8,423 nt of DNA. Source: JOPF136 sp035541255. GTDB taxonomy: Bacteria; Acidobacteriota; Terriglobia; Acidiferrales; UBA7541. Every line of letters begins with the position of its first letter. Position 1 is the stretch's first letter. The DNA is taken from NCBI GenBank assembly GCA_035541255.1, contig DATKNR010000180.1:1-8423 (forward strand). Direction: 5' to 3'. This document shows positions 1 to 6,784 of the stretch, piece by piece. The notes under the pieces were generated by a model. It was given only the letters and a program-made list of their open reading frames with translations. It was not told where the DNA came from and searched no databases. A program made the position numbers and the translations under genes.

Positions 1-424
1 CGAACCGATCGGCTACGCCATCGAAAATATCCGCAAGCTCGCAGGCCGCGTGCCGATATTTGGCATCTGTCTGGGCCATCAGCTCTGCGGACTGGCGCTC
101 GGCGGCAAGACTTATAAGCTGAAGTTCGGGCATCACGGCTCAAATCATCCGGTAAAGAACCTGCGCACGGAGAAGGTGGAGATCACGGCCCAGAACCACG
201 GATTCTGCGTGGACCCCGAATCGCTGCCTTCGAGCGACGTCGAAATCACGCATCTGAACCTGAACGATCACACGAACGAGGGCCTGCGGCACCGCTCGTT
301 GCCGCTCTTCAGCGTGCAATATCACCCCGAGGCGTCGCCCGGGCCGCACGATTCGCACTATCTCTTCATTCAGTTCACTGACCTGATGAAAGACTGGCAC
401 CAGCCGGGGAGCCCTCCCCGATGA
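1..424 (+). CDS. carA: Carbamoyl-phosphate synthase small subunit, glutaminase (3' end, 5' part outside window)
   Basis: CarA hydrolyses glutamine and passes ammonia through a tunnel to CarB, the first step of carbamoyl-phosphate synthesis for pyrimidines and arginine. Only the last 140 codons are present, reading in frame from base 2 (start EPIGYAIENI). They cover the class I glutamine amidotransferase domain. The nucleophile Cys sits in GICLGHQ (codon 68-70). The other two triad residues are His (323-325) and Glu (329-331) in QYHPEASPGPHDS. The Cys-to-His spacing of 85 residues is close to the 84 of E. coli CarA (C269/H353). The family segments KFGHHGSNHPVK and QNHGF are also intact. The C-terminus aligns to the usual CarA end with only a short Pro-rich tail, so the gene is not truncated at this end. 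Its TGA stop (422-424) overlaps the ATG of the next gene. The start and N-terminal domain lie upstream of the window. Confidence 0.97.
   Translation, partial: EPIGYAIENIRKLAGRVPIFGICLGHQLCGLALGGKTYKLKFGHHGSNHPVKNLRTEKVEITAQNHGFCVDPESLPSSDVEITHLNLNDHTNEGLRHRSLPLFSVQYHPEASPGPHDSHYLFIQFTDLMKDWHQPGSPPR
405..420 (+). promoter_or_regulatory. Inverted repeat enclosing the ribosome binding site of the small inserted gene
   Basis: CGGGGAG (405-411) and CTCCCCG (414-420) are perfect 7-base inverted arms separated by two bases. In RNA this would form about 6 pairs with a 4-base loop. The left arm contains GGGGAG (406-411), a Shine-Dalgarno-like purine run 9 nt before the ATG at 421. The hairpin would therefore hide the RBS, and the right arm abuts the start codon. 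The repeat lies inside the last codons of carA, so ribosomes finishing carA would open it, which is a classic translational-coupling layout. No U-tract follows, so it is not a standard intrinsic terminator. The repeat is directly visible; the regulatory role is inference. Confidence 0.5.
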
Positions 425-840
425 CCCAAATCGTGGTTGCCATTGGAGCAGTTCTTCTCTGTTCGTGTGGGATTCTGCTCCGCGCGCAAGACTCGATCAC
501 GAAAGTCGACCGCTTGTGTGGCTATCTCGTGAGAGAGACCCAGGCTGGTCGCGAATCGGTCTCGAAGGAGAAAATCATTCTCTACCGAAGAGAGAAGGCT
601 GTTGACTGTTGTAGTGTGAAGGATCGACTCTCCGAAGTTCAGACGAAAAGAGACGGGAAGTTTGAATTCAAGCACATTCCTGCGGGAGCCTTTTGGATAG
701 TTGCCGTCGTCGGGAGCAGGGAATATAGGATGGCAATCGATTTTGCCCCGGTCAAGAGTGCCCAAAATTGCGAATGGAATTTGTATACGATTAAAACAGA
801 CGGAGAGTTCGTTCTAATGACTTACGTGACTGTAACCTGA
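421..840 (+). CDS. Small exported protein with a carboxypeptidase-regulatory/transthyretin-like beta-sandwich, inserted between carA and carB
   Basis: This is a 139-residue protein of unknown function. Residues 4-20 are a hydrophobic segment followed by LRAQDS, consistent with a signal peptide cut near A22. The n-region has no basic residue, so an uncleaved anchor is also possible. A lipobox at C14 or C16 is poor. The mature part carries the pattern TKRDGKFEFKHIPAGAFWI (residues 75-93), typical of CarboxypepD_reg/Cna-B-like beta-sandwich domains (T..DG.F.F..IPAG). It has four cysteines (C33, C63, C64, C117), which could form disulfides outside the cytoplasm. The ATG at 421 overlaps the carA stop (ATGA) and has a good RBS (GGGGAG, 406-411). 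The stop lies one base before carB. GC is about 50% by hand count (209/420), and AGA, AGG and ATA codons occur, unlike the GC-rich flanks. This suggests a later arrival. An enzymatic role in carbamoyl-phosphate synthesis is unlikely. Confidence 0.75.
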   Translation: MTQIVVAIGAVLLCSCGILLRAQDSITKVDRLCGYLVRETQAGRESVSKEKIILYRREKAVDCCSVKDRLSEVQTKRDGKFEFKHIPAGAFWIVAVVGSREYRMAIDFAPVKSAQNCEWNLYTIKTDGEFVLMTYVTVT

Positions 841-841
841 C

Positions 842-3800
842 ATGCCGAAACGCGCTGACATCCACCGCATTCTGATTATCGGCTCGGGGCCGATCATCAT
901 CGGGCAGGCGTGCGAGTTCGATTACTCCGGCACGCAGGCGTGCAAATCGCTTCGCGACGAGGGGTACGAAACCGTTCTGGTGAATTCGAATCCCGCCACC
1001 ATCATGACCGACCCGGAATTCTCCACGCGGACGTACATCGAGCCGCTCTCGCGCGAATACCTGGAAGAAATCATCCGCGCCGAGAAGCCCGACGCCGTGC
1101 TGCCCACCGTGGGCGGACAGACCGGGCTCAATCTGGCCGTGGAGCTCGCCGAATCCGGAATCCTCGAGAAATACAACGTCAAGCTTATCGGAGCTTCGCT
1201 GCGCGCCATTCAGATTGCGGAAGACCGCCTGCAATTCAAGGATGCCTGCCGGCGAGTGGGGCTGGACGTGCCGCGTTCGGAAGTGGTGAAGGACTCGGCG
1301 CGGGCGCAACAGGTGGCCGATGAGCTCGGCTATCCCGTGGTGATCCGCCCGTCGTTCACGCTGGGCGGGACGGGCGGCGGCATCGCATACAACCGCGAGG
1401 AATTCGCCGAGGCCATCGCGTATGCGCTCGATTGCAGCCCGGTGCGGGAGGCGCTGATCGAGGAGTCCGTGCTTGGCTGGAAGGAATTCGAGCTGGAAGT
1501 GATGCGCGACTTCCGCGACAACTTCGTGGTGATCTGTTCGATCGAGAATTTCGATCCCATGGGCGTGCACACGGGGGATTCCATCACGGTGGCGCCGGCG
1601 CAAACGCTGACGGACCGCGAATATCAGCGCATGCGCGACGCCGCCGCGGCCGTAATCCGCGAAGTCGGAGTCGAGACCGGCGGGTCGAACATCCAGTTCG
1701 CCGTCAACCCGCAGACGGGCCGCATGGTGGTGATTGAAATGAATCCGCGCGTCTCGCGCAGTTCCGCGCTGGCCAGCAAAGCCACGGGTTTCCCCATTGC
1801 GAAAATCGCGGCGAAGCTCGCGGCCGGCATGACGCTCGACGAGATTGCGAACGACATCACACGGAAAACGCCGGCGTGTTTCGAGCCCACCATCGACTAC
1901 GTGGTGACGAAGATTCCGAAATGGCAATTCGAGAAATTTCCGGGAGCGGATACGGCGCTGGGCACGCAGATGAAGTCCGTGGGCGAAGTGATGGCCATCG
2001 GCCGCACGTTCAAGGAATCGCTGATGAAGGGCATCCGCTCCCTGGAGCCTTCCACGCGGTGGCGCGCGCCGCAGGAGACGCCGGTGGCGCTGTTGCGCGA
2101 GAAGCTGGCCACGCCGCGTCCGGACCGCATCTACTGGCTCCTTACGGCCCTCACGCGCGGCATGGCTGCGGCGGAAATCAGCGAGCTGACCAAGATCGAC
2201 CCCTGGTTCCTGCGGCAGATGGAAGAAATCGTGGAGCTGGACCGGCAGGTCGCCGGGCACACCATCGCCTCCTGCCCTCCGGAACTGCTGCGCGAAGCAA
2301 AGCGGCATGGCGCGAGCGACGAGCATCTGGCGCACATCTGGAAGACGAGCGCGGACGCGGTGCGCGCGCGCCGCAATGATCTCGGACTGATCCCCGTATA
2401 CAAGCGCGTGGATACGTGCGCCGCGGAGTTCGAGTCCTACACGCCGTATCTCTATTCCAGCTACGAGCAGGAAGACGAGGCGGACACGACCGCCAAGCCA
2501 AAGATCATCATCCTGGGCTCCGGGCCGAACCGCATCGGCCAGGGAGTGGAGTTCGACTACTGCTGTTGCCACGCGTCGTTTGCGCTGCACGAAAACGGCT
2601 ACGAGACGGTGATGGTGAACTGCAATCCGGAGACCGTGTCGACCGACTACGACACGAGCGACCGGCTGTACTTCGAGCCGCTGACGCTGGAAGACGTGCT
2701 GGCCGTCATCGAACGGGAAAAACCGAAGGGTGTGATCGTGCAGTTTGGGGGGCAGACGCCGCTGAATCTGGCGCTCGACCTGAAGCGCAACGGCGCGCCC
2801 ATCATCGGCACGGCTCCGGAATCGATTGACCTGGCCGAAGACCGCAAGCGGTTCGGCAAGCTGCTCGAAGAGCTGGGCATCCCGCAGCCGGCCAACGGCA
2901 CCGCGCTCTCCGCGGACGAGGCCGTCCGGGTGGCCGGGGAGATCGGGCTGCCGGTGCTGGTGCGGCCCAGCTACGTGCTCGGGGGGCGCGCCATGGTGGT
3001 CGCGTTCGACATGGAGACGGTCCGGCAGTACGCCGCGCAGGCCGCGCAGATCGGCCCGGGCAGGCCGGTGCTCATCGACCGGTTTCTGGAGGACGCCACC
3101 GAAGTGGATGTGGACGCGCTGGGCGACGGCGAGGATTGCGTGATTGCGGGGATCATGGAGCACATCGAGGAAGCCGGCGTGCACTCCGGCGATTCGTCCT
3201 GCGTGATTCCGCCGGTTTCGCTGAAAGCGGACGTGCTGGCGCGCATACGGGAATATACGGCGCGCCTGGTCCGCGCGCTGAATGTGGTGGGCCTGATGAA
3301 CGTGCAGTACGCCATTCAGCGCGATACGGTGTACGTGCTGGAAGTGAATCCGCGGGCGTCGCGCACGGTTCCCTACGTGAGCAAGACCACGGGCGTGCCC
3401 GTGGCAAAAATCGCGGCACTTTTGATGGTGGGCCGCAAGCTGCGCGACCTGTCACTGCCTGTGTCGCGACACGGGGACGTCGCCGAACTCGTGCCCCGCC
3501 CGTACTTCTCCGTCAAATCTCCGGTTTTTCCGTTCAACAAATTCCGGGGTGTGGACACGATTCTCGGGCCCGAAATGCGATCGACGGGAGAAGTGATGGG
3601 AGTGGCCGACAGTTTCGGCCAGGCGTTTGCCAAGGCGCAGCTGGCCGCGGGCCAGCGCCTGCCGCGCACGGGCACGGTATTCATCAGCGTCAGCGATCAC
3701 GACAAGCGCAGCGTTGCCTCGCTGGCCCGCCAGTTCCACGAGCTGGGCTTCCACATCCTGGCCACGCGGGGCACGGGAGGCGCGCTCCATGCGGCCGGAG

Positions 3801-4138
3801 TTCCGGCCGAGCCGGTGTTCAAGGTCAACGAGGGACGTCCGAACATCGTGGACCAGATCAAGACGGGACGCGTCCATCTGGTCATCAACACGCCGCTGGG
3901 CATCGAGGCGCAGTTCGACGAGAAGGCGATTCGCCGGGCCGCCATCCGGTACAACATCCCCTGCATCACCACCATGTCCGCGGCATTCGCCGCGGCGCAC
4001 GGCATCCGCGCGCTGCAGGAGGGCACGCATCCCGTTGCGGCGTTACAATCGCTGCACGGCTCGGCCACGCGCGCGGAGCGCGCCGCCGCAGCCGGCGCCG
4101 AACAGCAACCCGACACGACCGCCGCTCCGCAGGGATAA
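842..4138 (+). CDS. carB: Carbamoyl-phosphate synthase large subunit
   Basis: CarB makes carbamoyl phosphate from bicarbonate, CarA-derived ammonia and two ATP in the cytoplasm. The 1098 residues compare with 1073 in E. coli. The N-terminus MPKRADI matches E. coli MPKRTDI, which fixes the start. ATP-grasp 1 (about 1-400) has R129, R169 (IRPSF), H243 (HTGDS), E299 and N301 (EMNPR) at the same numbering as E. coli. An oligomerisation region follows (about 400-545). ATP-grasp 2 (about 545-930) has R668, R708 (VRPSYVLGGRAM), H781 (HSGDS), E834 and N836. The C-terminal MGS-like allosteric domain (about 940-1075) keeps the TRGT motif (T975), the KVNEGRPN segment and NT (N1016), which correspond to the UMP/IMP/ornithine site of E. 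coli CarB. Allosteric control is therefore plausible. About 24 extra Ala-rich residues end the protein. There is no clear RBS before 842, and the start lies one base after the preceding stop, so translation is probably coupled. Confidence 0.98.
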   Translation: MPKRADIHRILIIGSGPIIIGQACEFDYSGTQACKSLRDEGYETVLVNSNPATIMTDPEFSTRTYIEPLSREYLEEIIRAEKPDAVLPTVGGQTGLNLAVELAESGILEKYNVKLIGASLRAIQIAEDRLQFKDACRRVGLDVPRSEVVKDSARAQQVADELGYPVVIRPSFTLGGTGGGIAYNREEFAEAIAYALDCSPVREALIEESVLGWKEFELEVMRDFRDNFVVICSIENFDPMGVHTGDSITVAPAQTLTDREYQRMRDAAAAVIREVGVETGGSNIQFAVNPQTGRMVVIEMNPRVSRSSALASKATGFPIAKIAAKLAAGMTLDEIANDITRKTPACFEPTIDYVVTKIPKWQFEKFPGADTALGTQMKSVGEVMAIGRTFKESLMKGIRSLEPSTRWRAPQETPVALLREKLATPRPDRIYWLLTALTRGMAAAEISELTKIDPWFLRQMEEIVELDRQVAGHTIASCPPELLREAKRHGASDEHLAHIWKTSADAVRARRNDLGLIPVYKRVDTCAAEFESYTPYLYSSYEQEDEADTTAKPKIIILGSGPNRIGQGVEFDYCCCHASFALHENGYETVMVNCNPETVSTDYDTSDRLYFEPLTLEDVLAVIEREKPKGVIVQFGGQTPLNLALDLKRNGAPIIGTAPESIDLAEDRKRFGKLLEELGIPQPANGTALSADEAVRVAGEIGLPVLVRPSYVLGGRAMVVAFDMETVRQYAAQAAQIGPGRPVLIDRFLEDATEVDVDALGDGEDCVIAGIMEHIEEAGVHSGDSSCVIPPVSLKADVLARIREYTARLVRALNVVGLMNVQYAIQRDTVYVLEVNPRASRTVPYVSKTTGVPVAKIAALLMVGRKLRDLSLPVSRHGDVAELVPRPYFSVKSPVFPFNKFRGVDTILGPEMRSTGEVMGVADSFGQAFAKAQLAAGQRLPRTGTVFISVSDHDKRSVASLARQFHELGFHILATRGTGGALHAAGVPAEPVFKVNEGRPNIVDQIKTGRVHLVINTPLGIEAQFDEKAIRRAAIRYNIPCITTMSAAFAAAHGIRALQEGTHPVAALQSLHGSATRAERAAAAGAEQQPDTTAAPQG
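4131..4135 (+). promoter_or_regulatory. Ribosome binding site of the aldolase gene
   Basis: AGGGA lies 9 nt before the ATG at 4145 and inside the last codons of carB. It supports this ATG as the start of the downstream aldolase. It also means that the extra C-terminal tail of CarB carries the signal for the next gene. Confidence 0.6.
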
Positions 4139-4144
4139 GAAATC

Positions 4145-5053
4145 ATGACCACCAAGATTCAGTTGAAAGGCGTTTACGCGCCGCTCACGACTCCGTTCTC
4201 ATCAGAAGGCCCGCTCGCGCTGGATCGTCTGGCCTCGAACATCGGGCTCTATAACAAGCTGCCGCTGGCCGGCTACGTGATTACCGGCTCGACGGGCGAG
4301 GCGGTGATGCTGACGCGCGAGGAGTCGGATCGCGTGTGGGCCGCGGCGCTGGAAGCGGCCGCGCCGGGGAAGTTTCTCATCGCCGGAACCGGTGTGGATT
4401 CGACCCAGGAAACCATCGCGCGCACGCGCCGCGCGGCGGAGCTCGGCTATCCGCTCGCGCTGGTGAAAACTCCTTACTACTACAAATCCCAGATGTCGCC
4501 GGCGGCGCTGGAAACCCATTACATCCGCGTGGCCGATTCGTCGCCAATTCCGCTGCTCATCTACTCCGTTCCGATGTTTACCGGCGTCACCGTCGAGGCG
4601 GACCTGGCCGCCCGGCTCGCGCGGCATCCGAACATCGCGGGCATCAAGGACAGCGCAGGAGACCCGCGGCGTTCCGGGGAAATCGTGCGGCAGACACCGC
4701 CCGAGTTTCAGACCGTGGTGGGATCCGCGCAGAATTTCGCGGCATCGCTGGCCGCGGGCGCGCGCGGCGGGATTCTCGCGCTTTCCTGCGTGCTGCCGGA
4801 ACTGTGCGTGGAACTCTACGAAGCGCACATGCGGGGGGAGCAAGCCCGCGTGGATGAACTCCAGCGCGCCATTGCCGAGCCGGCCAAGCTCATCGTGTCG
4901 AAATACGGCCCCGCGGGAGTGAAGTACGCCATGGACCAGCGGGGCTACTACGGCGGCCCGCCGCGCGGCGCGCTGCTGCCTGTGAGCAGCGAAGCCGCAG
5001 CCGAAATCAACTCGGTCCTCGCGGCGATTCCCGCGCTCGCCGCCACGCGTTAA
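4145..5053 (+). CDS. Class I pyruvate aldolase of the DapA/NAL superfamily, HOGA1-like (probable 4-hydroxy-2-oxoglutarate aldolase)
   Basis: This is a 302-residue cytoplasmic (beta/alpha)8 aldolase that would form a Schiff base with pyruvate. The lysine is K168 in GIKDSAGD and the catalytic tyrosine is Y140 in IYSVPMFTG. S49-T50 lie in the GSTGEA loop, and Y112 is in TPYYYKSQ. The spacing among S49, Y112, Y140 and K168 equals that of human HOGA1 as I recall it (S77, Y140, Y168, K196; a constant offset of 28). Long stretches also resemble HOGA1, for example VADSSPIPLLIYSVP and the C-terminal GYYGGPPRGAL. True DapA enzymes have an Arg after the tyrosine (PSRTG, E. coli R138) that binds the substrate carboxylate. 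Here the residue is F145, which argues against dihydrodipicolinate synthase. The likely reaction is cleavage of 4-hydroxy-2-oxoglutarate to glyoxylate and pyruvate (hydroxyproline route), but KDG-type or other 2-oxoacid substrates remain possible. It starts 6 nt after carB with its own RBS, so it is probably co-transcribed with carAB. Confidence 0.92.
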   Translation: MTTKIQLKGVYAPLTTPFSSEGPLALDRLASNIGLYNKLPLAGYVITGSTGEAVMLTREESDRVWAAALEAAAPGKFLIAGTGVDSTQETIARTRRAAELGYPLALVKTPYYYKSQMSPAALETHYIRVADSSPIPLLIYSVPMFTGVTVEADLAARLARHPNIAGIKDSAGDPRRSGEIVRQTPPEFQTVVGSAQNFAASLAAGARGGILALSCVLPELCVELYEAHMRGEQARVDELQRAIAEPAKLIVSKYGPAGVKYAMDQRGYYGGPPRGALLPVSSEAAAEINSVLAAIPALAATR

Positions 5054-5083
5054 CTCCAGAGGGATACGGCCGTTGCAGATTTC
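5054..5083. other. Short convergent intergenic gap
   Basis: These 30 nt separate the stop of the aldolase gene (plus strand) from the stop of the VWFA gene (minus strand). I see no strong stem with a U-tract on either strand. The only pairing is a weak 5-bp match (CGGCC 5067-5071 with GGCCG 5090-5094) across a long loop. How transcription ends between these converging genes is not visible from the sequence. Confidence 0.6.
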
Positions 5084-6745
5084 TCAGGGGGCCGGCGTGT
5101 CGGCGATGTATCGGGCCAGGGGAATGTGGACGGAGCCGACCGAGTTCGTGGCGTCGTCGTAGAGAATCACAGAAAGCATCTCAGCCCCAGGAATGACTTT
5201 CAGTTCCACGGGCATGTCCCAGCCGTGGCGAGCGGCATAGGGATACTGTTGCGGCTTGAGGTCGGCGTGAATTCCCCTGGGAGTGGCGGTAAGAATCTTG
5301 TGCCCGCCCGACTGTACGAACATGAGTTCGAAGTCGCCCGTCCAGTGGCCGTCGTCGTGGAAGGAAAGCATCGGCACCACATCCAGGTGAACACGGGCTT
5401 CAATGCGGGCGCCCTCCGGGCCATGCGTGGCTGCCACGTGCACGCGAAGCGGCAGTTCCGTCGCGTTCACGGGGCTCGCGGCGACCTCGCGGAAGACGTG
5501 AAGCCGGTCCTTCTCGGCCCCGGGAACGGAATCCGGCAGGGCCCAATACCCGCCGCGTGTCAGCACCTCCGCTTTTTGCCTATCCACGTTAACCTGAATT
5601 TTCCTCCACTCGCCTTCCCATTTTCCATGGTCCGGCGTGTAGGCCATTGAATAGGTATAGCTGGAATCGTCCATCGCCCGGCGGATTCCGGTTTCCAGAT
5701 CGTTTCGTTCGACAAAGGCACGTCCTCCCGTGCGAGAGGCCAGCTCCATCATCGGTCCCTCGATGGACATGGGAAACGACCGCATACCCAGTCCCGAGGC
5801 ATTCACGAGGTAGAGCGAAATATTCGCGTCGTTCATCAGCCGGATCATTGGCTCGACCGACAGGCCCTGCGGGGAGTTCTGTTGGCGCAGGACCCGCTCG
5901 AAATCGCTCAAGTCCCGCTGCAGATACAGCCCCATGCGGCCGATGGAATCGGTAACCCAAATCAAGGTCTTACGGCCTGGCACGCTGTAGAGCTGGCGGG
6001 CGATATCCCGCAGCGCGGCAAGCGTTGTATCCGCCTCCACCCCGTAGCCTTCGTAAGAGAATCGCCGGCCAAAGTCTTTGCCGGAGAGAAAGCGGTCCAG
6101 TTCGGGATCTCCGGTGGTGTCGTTCTCCGCATCTTCCGGCTTCACCGCCTGGTGCGCATGATGCTCGTCGTAACGGTGAATCGCCCGGACAAGATCGGAG
6201 GCATCGTGGGTGAAATCGTGGACGACGTACAGATTGTTCCGGAGCACGTAGATTCCGATATGGTCCCCGGGCTGGAGCTGCCGGAGCAGCTTGCGTATAC
6301 GGAAAAGTCCGTAGCCCTGGGAGATCCAGGTGGAGTTCAATGCGTCGAACAGCAGAATCGCTACACTGGGCGGGGCGCCTCCGCCTGCCAGGACATTTGT
6401 ATATGTGTCCGGGGCGGGGGGAGCGGGAGGGGCCTCAAGATGCCCATTGTCTACGGCGGAGAAAAAACCGATACGCTGAGGCTTCCCTTCATCCAGAATC
6501 GTGAAGTCACTTTGCTTCAGCCCCTTCACCAGGTGCCCCTGCGCGTCGCGAACCACCACGCTAAGGTTGACCAGCCGCGTGGTGACACGGAGCGTTTTCG
6601 ATTTTTCCGTGCCTTGCGGCCAAGCCGCGGCGGCCGCCAGCAGAGCAAGCGCGGCCAGCCAGGCGACTGTGGCGGGCTTCGATGCCCGCTGTTCGCTCCG
6701 CGCGAGGGATGCAGTTGCGTTTTGCATGCCTACTTTCCCAGGCAC
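5084..6745 (-). CDS. Exported VWFA-related acidobacterial domain protein (downstream paralogue)
   Basis: This is a 553-residue protein of unknown function. A long n-region precedes a hydrophobic core (about 28-41) and AWPQG, consistent with Sec export. Next is a beta-sandwich segment (about 52-95: TTRLVNLSVVVRDAQG, SDFTILDEGKPQRI, FF), then a Pro-rich linker. The VWA-like domain (about 127-345) has FDALNS (D134, S138) in place of DxSxS, so the first MIDAS serine is Leu. It also has PGRKTLIWVTDS (256-267), with D266 where canonical VWA domains have their last metal-site Asp, and TGGRAF (339-344). A conserved block, YTYSMAYTPDHGKW then RKIQVNV (363-387), leads into a beta-rich C-terminus. This order fits TIGR03436 as I recall it. 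I chose the GTG at 6745 because GGAG (6754-6751) lies 5 nt upstream. The ATG at 6727 (547 residues) is a real alternative. It is the second gene of a tandem pair. A role in surface or periplasmic protein contacts is only inference. Confidence 0.92.
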   Translation of the reverse strand: MPGKVGMQNATASLARSEQRASKPATVAWLAALALLAAAAAWPQGTEKSKTLRVTTRLVNLSVVVRDAQGHLVKGLKQSDFTILDEGKPQRIGFFSAVDNGHLEAPPAPPAPDTYTNVLAGGGAPPSVAILLFDALNSTWISQGYGLFRIRKLLRQLQPGDHIGIYVLRNNLYVVHDFTHDASDLVRAIHRYDEHHAHQAVKPEDAENDTTGDPELDRFLSGKDFGRRFSYEGYGVEADTTLAALRDIARQLYSVPGRKTLIWVTDSIGRMGLYLQRDLSDFERVLRQQNSPQGLSVEPMIRLMNDANISLYLVNASGLGMRSFPMSIEGPMMELASRTGGRAFVERNDLETGIRRAMDDSSYTYSMAYTPDHGKWEGEWRKIQVNVDRQKAEVLTRGGYWALPDSVPGAEKDRLHVFREVAASPVNATELPLRVHVAATHGPEGARIEARVHLDVVPMLSFHDDGHWTGDFELMFVQSGGHKILTATPRGIHADLKPQQYPYAARHGWDMPVELKVIPGAEMLSVILYDDATNSVGSVHIPLARYIADTPAP

Positions 6746-6750
6746 CCTTT

Positions 6751-6754
6751 CTCC
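6751..6754 (-). promoter_or_regulatory. Ribosome binding site favouring the GTG start of the downstream VWFA gene
   Basis: GGAG on the minus strand lies 5 nt before the GTG at 6745, within a purine-rich GGAGAAAGG run. The internal ATG at 6727 has only a weaker GGGAAAG upstream. This tips the choice towards GTG, with moderate confidence. Confidence 0.45.
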
Positions 6755-6758
6755 ATCC

Positions 6759-6784
6759 GCGCTGAGGCGGAAACCCCTCAGCGC
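6759..6784 (-). promoter_or_regulatory. 9-bp stem-loop at the junction of the two VWFA genes
   Basis: GCGCTGAGG (6759-6767) and CCTCAGCGC (6776-6784) are perfect 9-base inverted arms around an 8-base loop. On the transcribed minus strand the stem overlaps the TGA stop of the upstream gene (6780-6778). It ends 4 nt before the GGAG of the downstream gene (6754-6751). No U-tract follows, so a standard intrinsic terminator is unlikely. An RNA-stabilising, processing or coupling element is possible. The repeat is seen directly; any function is inference. Confidence 0.5.

Noticed and set aside
421..840. The inserted gene as a mobile element
   Set aside because: There is no transposase, no terminal inverted repeat and no recombinase motif. 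The protein reads as a small exported beta-sandwich.
791..3184. A 797-codon open frame on the minus strand opposite carB
   Set aside because: Its translation is dominated by Arg, His and Ala without domain motifs, and it lies wholly against the unmistakable carB frame. Long antisense frames are common in GC-rich genes. Treated as a shadow.
3136..4254. A 372-codon plus-strand frame overlapping the end of carB and the start of the aldolase
   Set aside because: It is the second frame of carB, rich in Arg/Gly/Ala, and runs through two real genes. Shadow.
5021..5043. Inverted repeat GCGGCGA / TCGCCGC near the aldolase 3' end as a possible terminator
   Set aside because: It lies inside the coding sequence among repeated Ala codons and is not followed by a U-tract, so chance pairing in GC-rich DNA is the simpler explanation.
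4145..5053. Calling the aldolase dapA
   Set aside because: The DapA substrate-binding Arg (E. coli R138 position) is Phe here, and overall similarity favours HOGA1-type enzymes, so no dapA symbol was given.
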